Shown one piece after another: positions 25,075 to 34,202 of a DNA stretch of 64,000 nt (its first letter is position 1; each line of letters begins with the position of its first letter). Below the pieces are notes generated by a model. The model searched no databases. It was not told the origin of the DNA and saw only the letters and a program-made list of their open reading frames with translations. Position numbers and translations under genes: made by a program. Source of the DNA: QHXW01 sp963752965. Lineage in GTDB: Bacteria > Acidobacteriota > Terriglobia > Bryobacterales > Bryobacteraceae. Location: positions 248,001 through 312,000 of the forward strand of contig CAVWAJ010000013.1 of NCBI GenBank assembly GCA_963752965.1, in the 5' to 3' direction.

Positions 25075-26841
25075 ATGAAGGGGGAAAAGCAGCATTTTAA
25101 GGAGACCGGAGCAGGGAAGCGGGCGGCGGTCGCCGAGCCGCGTCGAAGGGTCCTGTGGCCTTATTTTCTCGGCGGGTTCCTATCCCTGGTCGCAGCTTTC
25201 TGGGTGTACGGGCCGGCTCTCAATGGGCCATTTATTTTTGACGATCGGTATCTGCCGTTCGGAGTCTCGAATTTTCCCGTGGACAACATGATGGCGTGGT
25301 TGAGGGGTGTTCGTCCCGTCGTCATGTGGACCTATTGGGTGAACTACCGGCTCTCCGCGTTCCAGCCTTATTCCTACCACGCCTTCAACGTCGTTTTCCA
25401 TGCAATGAATTCGGTTCTGCTGTTCTTCATCGTGCGCAAGATTCTGGAACTTGCGGAAGTGGAGCGCACACGGCGCGACGTGCTGGCGGTATTCGCGGGT
25501 GCTCTATTTCTGCTTCATCCGGTCAATACGGAGTCCGTCAGTTACGTGGCGAGCCGCACAGAGAATCTGAGCGTGCTGTTGTTCTTCGGTGCGTTTGCGC
25601 TATTCCTCTACCGGCGAGGGCCGGAAATGGCGTGGATACGTTCGGCGATTGTGCTGGCATTATTCGGTTTGGCGGTGATGTCCAAAGAGCACACGATCGC
25701 GCTTCCGGCTCTGCTTCTTCTGACCGATTACTTCTGGAACCGGCCGTTCTCTCTTGAGGGGATTCGCCGCAACTGGAGGCTGTACGTGCCAATCGCGGCG
25801 GGCGCCATCTTGGTGGGCGGGTATCTGGCAAAGGGAATGCGCCTGGCCGGCAACGCAGGGTTTGGCCTCAAAGATTTCACCTGGTATCAGTATTTCTTCA
25901 CCCAGTGCCGGGCGTTTTGGGTCTACATCCGGCTGTTTCTGCTGCCGGTGGGTCTGCGAATTGACTACGATTTTCCAATCTCCCGCACGATTCTGGACCA
26001 CGGCTCGCTGGTGGGATTGGTGGCGATACTGGCAGCGGTGGCAGCGGCGTTTTATTTCCGGCGGCGGTATCCCTTGGCGGCGTACGGCTTGTTCGCATTT
26101 GTCATTCTGATGGCGCCGACCTCCTCTTTCCTGCCGATCAAGGATCCAATCGCGGAACGCCGTCTCTACCTATCCATGATCGGGCTGCTCTTCATCGTGC
26201 TGGAATTTCTGCGGCGGGTGGACGTAAAACAGGCCAAGTGGATGGCGGCTCTCGGGGGTGCGTTGCTGGTGGCAGCCGTCGGGACTTACCAGCGGAATCT
26301 CGTTTGGAGCGATCCGGTACTTCTGTGGGAGGACACGGCCGCGAAGTCGCCCAAGCTGGCGCGAGATGAATTTCAGCTCGCCGAAGCGTACCGGGAGGAG
26401 GGCCAATGTGCGAAGGCGCTGCCTCACTATGAGCGGACCGAGCAGCTCGATTCGGCCGGCAAACACTCCGACTGGTACGATACGCTGTTTCTCGATTGGG
26501 GCCTGGCGTACGGGGATTGTCTCGACCAGCCCGAGCAGGCGCTGGCGAAGTACAAACAGGCAGCGGCCATCAAGCCGACAGCGATTGCCTACTCGCAAAT
26601 CGGGAGGATCTACGGCAAGCAGGGCCGAAACGCGGAAGCGATGGAAGTGCTTCAGAAAGCCCTGAAGCTCGATCGCAACTTTGATTTTACGTACGTCTAC
26701 CTTGGTGGCGTTCACCAAAATCTGGGAGATCTCGCCGCGGCTGCTGCCGATTTCAAGCGGGCGCTCGCGATCAATCCGCAAAACGAAGCAGCCGCACAAT
26801 CGCTGGCGAACGTGGAGGCCGCCCTGGCGAATCGCCATTAG
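25075..26841 (+). CDS. TMTC-like membrane protein with TPR repeats
   Basis: 588 residues: about eleven membrane helices followed by a C-terminal TPR domain (about 440-585). The first periplasmic loop has GPFIFDDRYLPFG with the Asp-Asp pair typical of GT-C lipid-linked-sugar transferases, and the architecture matches the DUF1736/TMTC family of O-mannosyltransferases. TPR units such as AKYKQAAAIKPTAIAYSQIG and AMEVLQKALKLDRNFDFTYV are clear. With the adjacent DPM1-like enzyme as supplier of polyprenyl-phosphate sugar, protein O-glycosylation in the periplasm is a reasonable inference. Confidence 0.85.
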   Translation: MKGEKQHFKETGAGKRAAVAEPRRRVLWPYFLGGFLSLVAAFWVYGPALNGPFIFDDRYLPFGVSNFPVDNMMAWLRGVRPVVMWTYWVNYRLSAFQPYSYHAFNVVFHAMNSVLLFFIVRKILELAEVERTRRDVLAVFAGALFLLHPVNTESVSYVASRTENLSVLLFFGAFALFLYRRGPEMAWIRSAIVLALFGLAVMSKEHTIALPALLLLTDYFWNRPFSLEGIRRNWRLYVPIAAGAILVGGYLAKGMRLAGNAGFGLKDFTWYQYFFTQCRAFWVYIRLFLLPVGLRIDYDFPISRTILDHGSLVGLVAILAAVAAAFYFRRRYPLAAYGLFAFVILMAPTSSFLPIKDPIAERRLYLSMIGLLFIVLEFLRRVDVKQAKWMAALGGALLVAAVGTYQRNLVWSDPVLLWEDTAAKSPKLARDEFQLAEAYREEGQCAKALPHYERTEQLDSAGKHSDWYDTLFLDWGLAYGDCLDQPEQALAKYKQAAAIKPTAIAYSQIGRIYGKQGRNAEAMEVLQKALKLDRNFDFTYVYLGGVHQNLGDLAAAAADFKRALAINPQNEAAAQSLANVEAALANRH

Positions 26842-26842
26842 C

Positions 26843-27949
26843 ATGCGCCCGATCCGCATTGGCGTGAATGCGCTGTACTTAATTCCAGGGGGAGTGGGCG
26901 GCACCGAGATCTATCTGCGCAATCTGCTACGCGTGCTGGGTGAGACCGACGGCACAAACGAATATTTCCTGTTCACGAATCGGGAGACAGGCACTGGGCT
27001 TGATCCGGGACTGCCGAATTTTCACACCGTGGAGCAGGCGGTGCGAGCCACCTCGAGGCCCGCGCGGATTGTGTGGGAGCAGGCAGTGCTTCCCGTGGCC
27101 GTGGCCGCACGGCGGATCGACGTCCTGCTGAACCCTGGTTTCACTGCTCCACTTTTGTGTGGTTGCCCGCAAGTCACTGTATTTCATGACCTGCAACACA
27201 AGAGACACCCGGAACACTTTCGCTGGTTCGATCTGCCCTTCTGGAGGTTTCTGCTGTTTTGGTCGGCGCATCTGGCGCGGATTGTGCTAGCGGACTCGGA
27301 GGCAACGGCTGCCGATCTCGATCGGTTCTATCGCTTTCCGCCACGAAAGGTGCGCGTCGCCCCGTTGGGTGTGGATCCGAATTTCTTCACGATTCAGCGG
27401 GCGCGCCAAACCGAGCCGCTGCTGCTGTCGGTCTCGACGCTGCATCCACACAAGAATCTCGACCGGCTGCTCCGGGCCTTCGCCATCTTTCACGGAAAGC
27501 GGCCGGAGTTTCGGCTGGTGATCGCGGGCCTTCGCGGATTTGACTCGGAAAATCTGGAACGATTGCGCGATGAGCTGGGCCTTGCGGCGGCCGTCGAGTT
27601 CCCGGGATGGATTCCGCGCGAGGATCTGTATGGTTTGTACGCTCGGGCGTACGCATTTCTATACCCGTCCACGTTCGAGGGCTTTGGGCTACCCGTTCTG
27701 GAGGCGCTGGCCGCGGGAATTCCCACTGCCTGCTCAGAGATTGAACCGCTTGCCAGTACGGCGGGGGATGCGGCTCTACAGTTCGATCCGAACGACGAGG
27801 CGGCCATGGGCGGCGCTATGGAACGGCTTGTCTCTGATGAGAAATTGCGCGAACGCCTTTCGACGAAAGGTCCGGAACGCGCGTCCCGGTTCTCGTGGTC
27901 TACCACGGCGCGCCTGACATTGCAGGCCTTGCGGGACGCCGCGGGCTAA
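26843..27949 (+). CDS. family 4 glycosyltransferase
   Basis: 368-residue GT-B enzyme. The N-terminal half has GVGGTEIYLRNLLRVL; the C-terminal half contains ADSEATAADLDRFY, PLGVDPNFF, LLSVSTLHPHKNLDRLLRAF and the nucleotide-sugar motif AFLYPSTFEGFGLPVLEALA, with the E-x7-E pair. Retaining transferase, probably mannosyl- or glucosyl-type. ATG 26843 starts one base after the stop of the TMTC-like gene, so the two are cotranscribed. Confidence 0.9.
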   Translation: MRPIRIGVNALYLIPGGVGGTEIYLRNLLRVLGETDGTNEYFLFTNRETGTGLDPGLPNFHTVEQAVRATSRPARIVWEQAVLPVAVAARRIDVLLNPGFTAPLLCGCPQVTVFHDLQHKRHPEHFRWFDLPFWRFLLFWSAHLARIVLADSEATAADLDRFYRFPPRKVRVAPLGVDPNFFTIQRARQTEPLLLSVSTLHPHKNLDRLLRAFAIFHGKRPEFRLVIAGLRGFDSENLERLRDELGLAAAVEFPGWIPREDLYGLYARAYAFLYPSTFEGFGLPVLEALAAGIPTACSEIEPLASTAGDAALQFDPNDEAAMGGAMERLVSDEKLRERLSTKGPERASRFSWSTTARLTLQALRDAAG

Positions 27950-27987
27950 CGCCGGGCTCCCGCTAGAGGCAATGTTACGCTGAAACT

Positions 27988-29982
27988 ATGGCGTTTCATC
28001 TGGCGGTGACCTATCAGCCGCGTGGCGATCAAGAGACCGCCATCGAAGAGCTTTCGCGCGGTGTTGGCGACGGCGAGAAACACCAGGTTCTGCTGGGGGT
28101 CACTGGCTCCGGCAAAACCTTCACCATGGCGAAGGTCATTGAGCGGCTGGGGCGGCCGGCGCTGGTGCTGGCGCACAACAAAACCTTAGCGGCCCAGCTC
28201 TACCACGAGTTTAAGTCGTTCTTTCCTTCGAACGCGGTCGAATACTTCGTCAGCTACTACGACTATTACCAGCCGGAAGCGTACATTCCATCGAGCGATG
28301 TTTACATCGAGAAGGAAGCTACGATTAATGACGAGTTAGACAAGCTGCGGCTTTCGGCGACACGGTCGTTGTTCGAACGCCGCGATTGCGTGATCGTCGC
28401 CAGCGTGAGCTGCATCTACGGTCTGGGATCGCCCGAAGCATACTACGGCATGCTGCTCATGCTGGAGAAAGGCCAGAAGATTTCGCGGAACCAGATCGTA
28501 TCCCGGCTCGTGGACATTCTGTACGAGCGCAACGACACCGACTTCCGGCGAGGCACATTCCGCGTGCGCGGCGACGTGATCGAAGTCTATCCGACTTACG
28601 ACGACTACGCGTACCGCATCGAGCTTTGGGGTGACCAGATCGAAAGCTTATCGCAGATCGACCCGCTACTTGGTCAGGTGCGGCAAACCTACCTCCGGCT
28701 GCCCGTTTATCCGAAGACGCATTACGTCATGTCGGATGAGACCAAGGAAACCGCCATGGCCGGCATCCGGGTGGAACTCGAGTGGTGGAAGAAGGAGCTC
28801 GAAAAACAGGGGAAGATGATCGAGGCGCAGCGCCTCTACCAGCGAACCATGTTCGATCTGGAGATGATGCGCGAGATCGGGTACTGCCACGGGATCGAGA
28901 ACTACTCGCGTCATTTCTCAGGCCGGCTGCCGGGCGAAGCGCCGCCGACGCTGCTGGATTATCTGCCGCAGGACTCGATTATGTTTCTCGACGAGAGCCA
29001 CCAGACGATTCCGCAGTTGCACGGGATGTACCACGGCGACCGCTCGCGAAAGGAAGTGCTGGTGGCGCACGGGTTCCGGCTGCCAAGCGCGCTCGATAAC
29101 CGCCCGCTCACTTTCGAGGAATTTGAGAACCGGGTCAATCAGGTGGTCTATGTCTCGGCGACGCCAGGGCCGTACGAACTGACGAAATCGGCGGGAGTGG
29201 TTGTCGAACAGATCATCCGGCCGACGGGATTGGTCGATCCCGAAGTGGAAGTGCGGCCGGTCAAGGGGCAGGTGGATGACCTGCTTGGGGAGATTCGCAA
29301 GCGCGTGAACGCCAGCCAACGTGTACTGGTAACAACGCTGACCAAGCGCATGGCTGAGGACTTGGCGGAATACTATTCCGAAGCGGGCGTTCGCTGTCGG
29401 TATCTTCACTCCGAGGTGGAAACTCTGGACCGCATCAAGATCCTGCGGGATTTACGGCGCGGCGAGTTCGATGTGCTGATCGGGATCAACTTGCTGCGCG
29501 AGGGGCTCGATCTTCCGGAGGTTTCGCTCGTGGCGATTCTCGATGCCGATAAGGAAGGCTTTCTGCGATCGAGCGGGTCGCTGATCCAGACCATGGGCCG
29601 GGCGGCGCGCCACTTGGAAGGCCGCGCGGTTTTGTACGCTGACGTGATGACCGACAGCATGCGGCGGGCGATCGAGGAAACCAGCCGCCGCCGCCGCGTG
29701 CAGGTGGAGTACAACGAGCGCAACGGCATAACGCCGCAGTCCATCATCAAGCCGATTGATATGAGCCTGGTGGCTATCGCTGAGGGCGACTACGTGACGG
29801 TGCCGGTGGAGGCTGATGAGGACGTCGAGCAGATGACGCCCGACGAGCGCCAGCGCTTCCTTACGGACCTCGAAGAGCGCATGCGGGAAGCGGCACAAAA
29901 GTTCGAGTTCGAGAAAGCGGCGCAGTTGCGGGACCGGCTCCGGGAACTGCGGACACGGGAAGTCGTGGCTTCGGCGGGCTAG
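27988..29982 (+). CDS. uvrB: excinuclease ABC subunit B
   Basis: Helicase-like damage verifier of nucleotide excision repair. 664 residues, normal length. Walker A GVTGSGKT at about 37-44, the beta-hairpin YYDYYQPEAYIP, DEXD-like DESHQTIPQ, motif VI QTMGRAARH and a C-terminal UVR motif (MREAAQKFEFEKAAQLRDRL) that contacts UvrC. TACGCT lies six bases before ATG 27988, a short-leader promoter. Stops overlap the convergent thiE by three bases. Confidence 0.98.
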   Translation: MAFHLAVTYQPRGDQETAIEELSRGVGDGEKHQVLLGVTGSGKTFTMAKVIERLGRPALVLAHNKTLAAQLYHEFKSFFPSNAVEYFVSYYDYYQPEAYIPSSDVYIEKEATINDELDKLRLSATRSLFERRDCVIVASVSCIYGLGSPEAYYGMLLMLEKGQKISRNQIVSRLVDILYERNDTDFRRGTFRVRGDVIEVYPTYDDYAYRIELWGDQIESLSQIDPLLGQVRQTYLRLPVYPKTHYVMSDETKETAMAGIRVELEWWKKELEKQGKMIEAQRLYQRTMFDLEMMREIGYCHGIENYSRHFSGRLPGEAPPTLLDYLPQDSIMFLDESHQTIPQLHGMYHGDRSRKEVLVAHGFRLPSALDNRPLTFEEFENRVNQVVYVSATPGPYELTKSAGVVVEQIIRPTGLVDPEVEVRPVKGQVDDLLGEIRKRVNASQRVLVTTLTKRMAEDLAEYYSEAGVRCRYLHSEVETLDRIKILRDLRRGEFDVLIGINLLREGLDLPEVSLVAILDADKEGFLRSSGSLIQTMGRAARHLEGRAVLYADVMTDSMRRAIEETSRRRRVQVEYNERNGITPQSIIKPIDMSLVAIAEGDYVTVPVEADEDVEQMTPDERQRFLTDLEERMREAAQKFEFEKAAQLRDRLRELRTREVVASAG

Positions 29983-30545
29983 CTTCGCTGGAACATCGAT
30001 ATGCCGGCGATGCCCGCGGCGCCGGAGTCGATGCACTGCCGGGCATTTTCTGATGTGATCCCACCCAACGCGAACACCGGTAAGTGCACGGCGCGCGCGG
30101 CTTGACGGAGGAGATCCACCCCGAGCGGCGTACCGTAAGCGGCCTTGGACGGCGTGAAGAAGACCGGGCCAAAGACCGCGAAATCGGCCCCTTCGGCTTC
30201 CGCCCGCTTTACCTCGCCGACGGAGTGGCAGGATACGCCTATAAGAAATCCCGCGGGCGTTAACTTGCGCAGCCGGGCCGGTGCGATCGAACTCGCGGGC
30301 AGATGGACGCCGTGAGCACCGCACGCTAAGGCGATATCCAGGCGCTCGTTCACCAGAATTTTGGATTTATGGGGGTTCGGCAGCTGAAGCACACGCCGTA
30401 TGAGCGCCGCCAGTTCCCGCGCGGTAAGATCCTTCTCGCGGACCTGAATGCGCTCGATCCTAGCGGCGAGGGCTCTTGTGATGTTATCGATCAGCGGTTC
30501 AATGCCGCCCAGGGACCGGCGATCGGTGATGTAATAGCGAAGCAC
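29979..30545 (-). CDS. thiE: thiamine-phosphate synthase
   Basis: Joins HMP-PP and HET-P to thiamine phosphate. 188 residues: YYITDR, IQVREKDL (diphosphate site), ILVNERLDIALACGAHGVHL, GVSCHS, FGPVFFTPSK and ALGGI-GAAGIAGISMF are the family blocks in order. GTG 30545 is chosen: it shares one base with the upstream stop (TAGTG) and fits the domain start; a start at 30587 would add 14 residues. Last gene of the eamA-tnaA-modB-modC-fmdE-thiE run. Confidence 0.92.
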   Translation of the reverse strand: MLRYYITDRRSLGGIEPLIDNITRALAARIERIQVREKDLTARELAALIRRVLQLPNPHKSKILVNERLDIALACGAHGVHLPASSIAPARLRKLTPAGFLIGVSCHSVGEVKRAEAEGADFAVFGPVFFTPSKAAYGTPLGVDLLRQAARAVHLPVFALGGITSENARQCIDSGAAGIAGISMFQRS

Positions 30546-31126
30546 TACAGTAGCGTGTAGTAGCGCTCGCCGGCGCATGCTTTGCACAGCACGCGGCCGT
30601 CACGGACAACTTCGCGCTTGAAATTGATGCCTTCGCCGCACACGTCGCAGATGCGCCGCTCGCCCTTGTATCCCGGAAATTCCTCCGCGCCAAGCGCGAT
30701 TCGCACCCATTGTTCGGCAAACAGTTCCGCATCGGAGAGTTCCCGATACGCGCGCATCTGCTGCTGGTTCTTGTCGGCGATTTCCGGATACAGTTCTTGA
30801 GCGCGCTGTTTGGCGGTCTCGCGAGCCACGACGCGCACGGCGCGATCCTCCTTCAGATCGCAGAACGTGGCGGCCACCTTTCCGAAGTCACGAAATTTCA
30901 GCGCCCGCTTTCCCAGACGGCAGCCGGTGACGATGGGAATCGCATCGGTAGCGCAACGATCAATCTCAATGAATGTAACCAGGCGTTTGCGATCACGGCC
31001 GGTGGGCTCTTCGATGCCCAGCAGCTTCATCCCGTAGATCGCCATGCGCAGTCCTAGGATCTGTCCCGCGCACATATGACCATGTGCTTGGGCCGCCAAA
31101 TCGACATATTCCTCGAGCGATTTCAC
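30545..31126 (-). CDS. FmdE-family protein with C-terminal zinc ribbon
   Basis: 193 residues. The N-terminal FmdE domain has HGHMCAGQILGLRMAIYGM and IDRCATDAIPIVTGC, as in subunit E of molybdenum formylmethanofuran dehydrogenase and its bacterial stand-alone relatives; the C-terminus has CDVCGEG...CKACAGERYY, a treble-clef or TraR-like zinc ribbon. Placement directly after modB and modC supports a role in Mo/W cofactor or formate-type enzyme biology, but the actual function is unknown. GTG 31126 overlaps the modC stop (GTGA). Confidence 0.85.
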   Translation of the reverse strand: MKSLEEYVDLAAQAHGHMCAGQILGLRMAIYGMKLLGIEEPTGRDRKRLVTFIEIDRCATDAIPIVTGCRLGKRALKFRDFGKVAATFCDLKEDRAVRVVARETAKQRAQELYPEIADKNQQQMRAYRELSDAELFAEQWVRIALGAEEFPGYKGERRICDVCGEGINFKREVVRDGRVLCKACAGERYYTLL

Positions 31127-32199
31127 GACACCACTCGCAACGCGCTGGCAGGAAATTCCACCAGCCATTCTTTATTATCTTTCAGCCGCTCGAACTCCTG
31201 GTGAGGCAGCTCCACCGAAATATCACCCGAGAATTCGAGACGCACGGACCGCGACTTTTCCGACACGCGCAATAGACTCGCGGCAAGCTGATTAGCCTCC
31301 GGCCGCGCGCCATTGTGTGGTACCACGCGGAGATCATCGGCGCGCACACACAGCCAAACCCGATCGCCGCGCAGATGGCCCGGGAAGTACGGGCCGGTCA
31401 ACTCCTGGCCGCCAAACCGGAGCCGGCTCGTGTTGCGTCCCGGATCGAGCGCCGTGATCTCTGCCTGGAACAGGTTCGAAATCCCCAGTAACCGCGCTAC
31501 GTCAATGCCTGCCGGCTGCTCCAGAATTTGCCTCGGCCGGCCACTTTGCAAAATGCGGCCTTCCTGCAGGATCAGCATTTCATCTCCGAGCTGGCAACAT
31601 TCCTCGAGGTCCTGGCTCACAAGGAGAACGGGTATCTGGAAATCGGCTCGAATTTCGCGCAACAAGCGGTACACTTCCGAACGCCAGGCCGCATCGAGGC
31701 CGCGGGCGGGCTCGTCGAGTAGCAATATCCGCGGAGAACTACTGAGGGCGCGAGCGATGGCACAGCTTTGTTTCTGGCCACGCGACATTTCTTGCGGGCG
31801 GCGGGCCGCGACATCGGTGAGGTGGAAGCGTTCGATCATCTCATTGATACGCCGGTGCCGTTCGAGCCCTGGCTGCTGTTGGGCAGCGAAAATCAGATTC
31901 TGCCGCACCGTCATGTGGGGAAATAGCGCGTCGTTTCGCAAAACGTAGCCGCAGTTTCGCAGGCGCGGCGGCAGGTTCACCCGCGATGCGGCGTCGAACA
32001 GGATCCGATCATCGAGCAGAATCCGGCCCGTGTCCGGCCTTGCGAATCCGGCGATCACATCGAGCGTGAACGTCTTGCCGGCGATCGTTGGTCCGAACAG
32101 CGCAGTTATGCCTTGGCGCGCCTGAAACTCGACCTCCAGGGAAAATCCCGCCGCGTCGAGTCGCGGGGCGATCCGTTTCGTGACGCGCACTTCCATCAT
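31123..32199 (-). CDS. modC: molybdate-type ABC transporter ATP-binding protein, degenerate motifs
   Basis: 358 residues: an ABC ATPase domain (1-230) and a C-terminal TOBE/Mop-like domain (about 285-355). Walker A GPTIAGKT (36-43) and Walker B LLLDEP are intact, and ALFPHMTVRQN is typical of ModC/CysA. Three other motifs deviate: the Q-loop Gln is Arg88 (GYVLRND), the signature is MSRGQ (138-142) with Arg for the first Gly, and the switch His is Gln196 (VSQDLEE). ATP turnover may thus be altered. Overlaps modB at ATGA and fmdE at GTGA. No modA is in the window. Confidence 0.85.
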   Translation of the reverse strand: MMEVRVTKRIAPRLDAAGFSLEVEFQARQGITALFGPTIAGKTFTLDVIAGFARPDTGRILLDDRILFDAASRVNLPPRLRNCGYVLRNDALFPHMTVRQNLIFAAQQQPGLERHRRINEMIERFHLTDVAARRPQEMSRGQKQSCAIARALSSSPRILLLDEPARGLDAAWRSEVYRLLREIRADFQIPVLLVSQDLEECCQLGDEMLILQEGRILQSGRPRQILEQPAGIDVARLLGISNLFQAEITALDPGRNTSRLRFGGQELTGPYFPGHLRGDRVWLCVRADDLRVVPHNGARPEANQLAASLLRVSEKSRSVRLEFSGDISVELPHQEFERLKDNKEWLVEFPASALRVVS

Positions 32200-32843
32200 T
32201 CGGGCACCGCGTGCTCTTCTAGCCGATTGGCCGCGTAAACGAGCGAAATGGTCAGTGCTGAAAGCACGAGCACGAGGACGCGCGCGACCAGCGTGTTCCC
32301 GCGTTCGACCGCATCGTAGATGGCGATTGAGGCGGTTTGTGTTTTGCCGGGAATGTTTCCGGCGATCATCAGAGTAGCGCCGAAATCCCCGAGTGCGCGC
32401 GCGAAAGCCACGAGGCCTGCTGCGGTGATCGCCCGGCGTGCGAGCGGCAGAGTCACTCGCCAGAATATACGCCAGTCCGACGCGCCGAGGGTCTGAGCGG
32501 CCCTTTCATAGCGCCGGTCTCCGGCTTCAAACGCGGCGCGGGCCGATTTCACGAACAGAGGAATCGCGTGCAATGCAGACGCCACCACGGCCGCCTGCCA
32601 CGTGAAAACCAGCGGCACACCGAACGATGAGCCTGATCGGCTGAGTACCACCAGTAGATAGTAGCCGAGCACCGGGGCTGGCAGCATTAGTGGCAGCGCA
32701 ATCAGAGTGTCCAGCACATCTTTGCCGCGGAAGCGGCGATTCGCCAGCACGTAAGCGATCCACAGGCCGAGAGCCACTGAAACTATCGTGGCGATTGCCG
32801 CCACGCGCAGGCTGAGCCACAAGGGAAACCAATTCACGGCCAT
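32196..32843 (-). CDS. modB: molybdate ABC transporter permease
   Basis: 215-residue inner membrane permease with about five membrane segments and the EAA-type loop AAQTLGASDWRIFWRVTLPL that docks on the ATPase; ARALGDFGATLMIAGNIPGK is the ModB/CysT signature. ATG 32843 is preferred over TTG 32855, since TATAAT lies 11 bases upstream and the TTG would overlap this hexamer. Together with ModC it imports molybdate or tungstate; the binding protein must be elsewhere. Confidence 0.9.
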   Translation of the reverse strand: MAVNWFPLWLSLRVAAIATIVSVALGLWIAYVLANRRFRGKDVLDTLIALPLMLPAPVLGYYLLVVLSRSGSSFGVPLVFTWQAAVVASALHAIPLFVKSARAAFEAGDRRYERAAQTLGASDWRIFWRVTLPLARRAITAAGLVAFARALGDFGATLMIAGNIPGKTQTASIAIYDAVERGNTLVARVLVLVLSALTISLVYAANRLEEHAVPE

Positions 32844-32854
32844 CGCGGAACTCA

Positions 32855-32860
32855 ATTATA
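32855..32860 (-). promoter_or_regulatory. TATAAT -10 in front of modB
   Basis: Perfect TATAAT overlapping the stop codon of tnaA, 11 bases before modB ATG 32843. It could give the mod genes expression independent of tnaA. Confidence 0.45.
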
Positions 32861-34202
32861 TCTGCCGGAACGTGGCACTGAAGTGGCGCAGGAACGGCGG
32901 CTCGGAGTCGATAGCCAAGCCGCGGATGCGCTCGCGGTATTCGTTTACTTCGAGGATAGCTTCCACGACGTAGTCGATATGGCTCTGCGTATAGACCCGC
33001 CGCGGGATGGCGAGCCTGAGCAGCTCATGTTTCGCGTTCGTGCCGAACATCACGGAGCCGATCTCGACCGACCGAATACCCGCGTGCCGGTATAATTCTA
33101 CAGCCAGCGCCTGCGCGGGGAACTGCTGCGTGGGAATATGCGGCAACATGCGCGCGGCGTCGATGTAAATGGCGTGGCCGCCGGGCGGCTCGACGATGGG
33201 CACTCCGTTATCGGCGATGTGGCGTCCCAGGTAGCCAGTGGATGCGATGCGATAGCGCAGATAGTCGGGGTGGAGGATCTCTTCGAGACCTACGGCAATG
33301 GCCTCGAGATCGCGCCCGGCCAGCCCGCCATACGTCGGGAAGCCTTCGGTCAGAATCAGCAGGTTGGTCTCCAGTACCGCCAGCCGGTCATCATTGGTAC
33401 ACAACAGGCCGCCGATGTTGGCAAATGCATCTTTCTTCGCGGAGAAGGTGCAACCGTCCGCGTAAGAGAACATTTTCTGAGCGATCTGTTTGGGTGTCCA
33501 TTCGGCGTAACCCGGCTCGCGTTGCGCGATGAACCAGGCGTTTTCGGCGAAGCGGCAGGCGTCGAGGTACAGCGGGATCCCGTAGCGTGACGTCACCTGC
33601 TTCACGGCCGCGATGTTTTCCATCGAAACCGGCTGCCCGCCACCGGAATTGTCGGTCACGGTGAGCATCACCAGCGGAATATTTACCGCGCCCTCCGCGT
33701 CGATCAGACGCTCGAGTGCCCGAACATCCATATTGCCCTTAAAGTCGAGCCGCGCCTGCGTGTCCGCCGCCTCAGGCGTAAGGAGATCCACCGCGCGGGC
33801 GCCGGTGAACTCAATATTCGCACGCGTGGTATCAAAGTGCGTGTTGTTCGGAATTACTTGGCCCTTCCGGCACAGCACGGTAAACAGGATGCGTTCCGCG
33901 GCACGGCCCTGGTGCGTCGGGATGATGTGCCGGAAGCCCGTGAGATCACGCACCACGCGCTCCATCCGGTAGAAGCTTTCGCTTCCGGCGTACGATTCAT
34001 CGCCGCGCATCATGGCCGCCCACTGCTCGGTGGACATCGCGCTTGTGCCGGAATCCGTCAGCAGGTCGATCAGGATGTTCTTTGCGTCGATCTGGAACAG
34101 GTTGTATCCTGCTGCTCGCAGGAAACCCTCGCGCTCATTCGGCGTGGTCTGCCGGATCGGCTCCACGCTCTTGATGCGGAATGGTTCGATGATGGTTTTC
34201 AC
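32856..34202 (-). CDS. tnaA: tryptophanase (PLP beta-eliminating lyase)
   Basis: 448-residue PLP enzyme that splits tryptophan to indole, pyruvate and ammonia. THQGR binds the cofactor phosphate, YLDACRFAENAWF and CTFSAKKDAFANIGG (Schiff-base Lys of the 256/257 pair) are typical. The related tyrosine phenol-lyase has Arg in a MERG motif, where tryptophanase has Ile; here the motif reads SVEIG, which favours tryptophanase. GTG 34202 overlaps the upstream stop (TAGTG) with GGAGG before it; frame continues upstream but without similarity. Coupled to eamA, which could export indole or import tryptophan (guess). Confidence 0.88.
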   Translation of the reverse strand: MKTIIEPFRIKSVEPIRQTTPNEREGFLRAAGYNLFQIDAKNILIDLLTDSGTSAMSTEQWAAMMRGDESYAGSESFYRMERVVRDLTGFRHIIPTHQGRAAERILFTVLCRKGQVIPNNTHFDTTRANIEFTGARAVDLLTPEAADTQARLDFKGNMDVRALERLIDAEGAVNIPLVMLTVTDNSGGGQPVSMENIAAVKQVTSRYGIPLYLDACRFAENAWFIAQREPGYAEWTPKQIAQKMFSYADGCTFSAKKDAFANIGGLLCTNDDRLAVLETNLLILTEGFPTYGGLAGRDLEAIAVGLEEILHPDYLRYRIASTGYLGRHIADNGVPIVEPPGGHAIYIDAARMLPHIPTQQFPAQALAVELYRHAGIRSVEIGSVMFGTNAKHELLRLAIPRRVYTQSHIDYVVEAILEVNEYRERIRGLAIDSEPPFLRHFSATFRQI

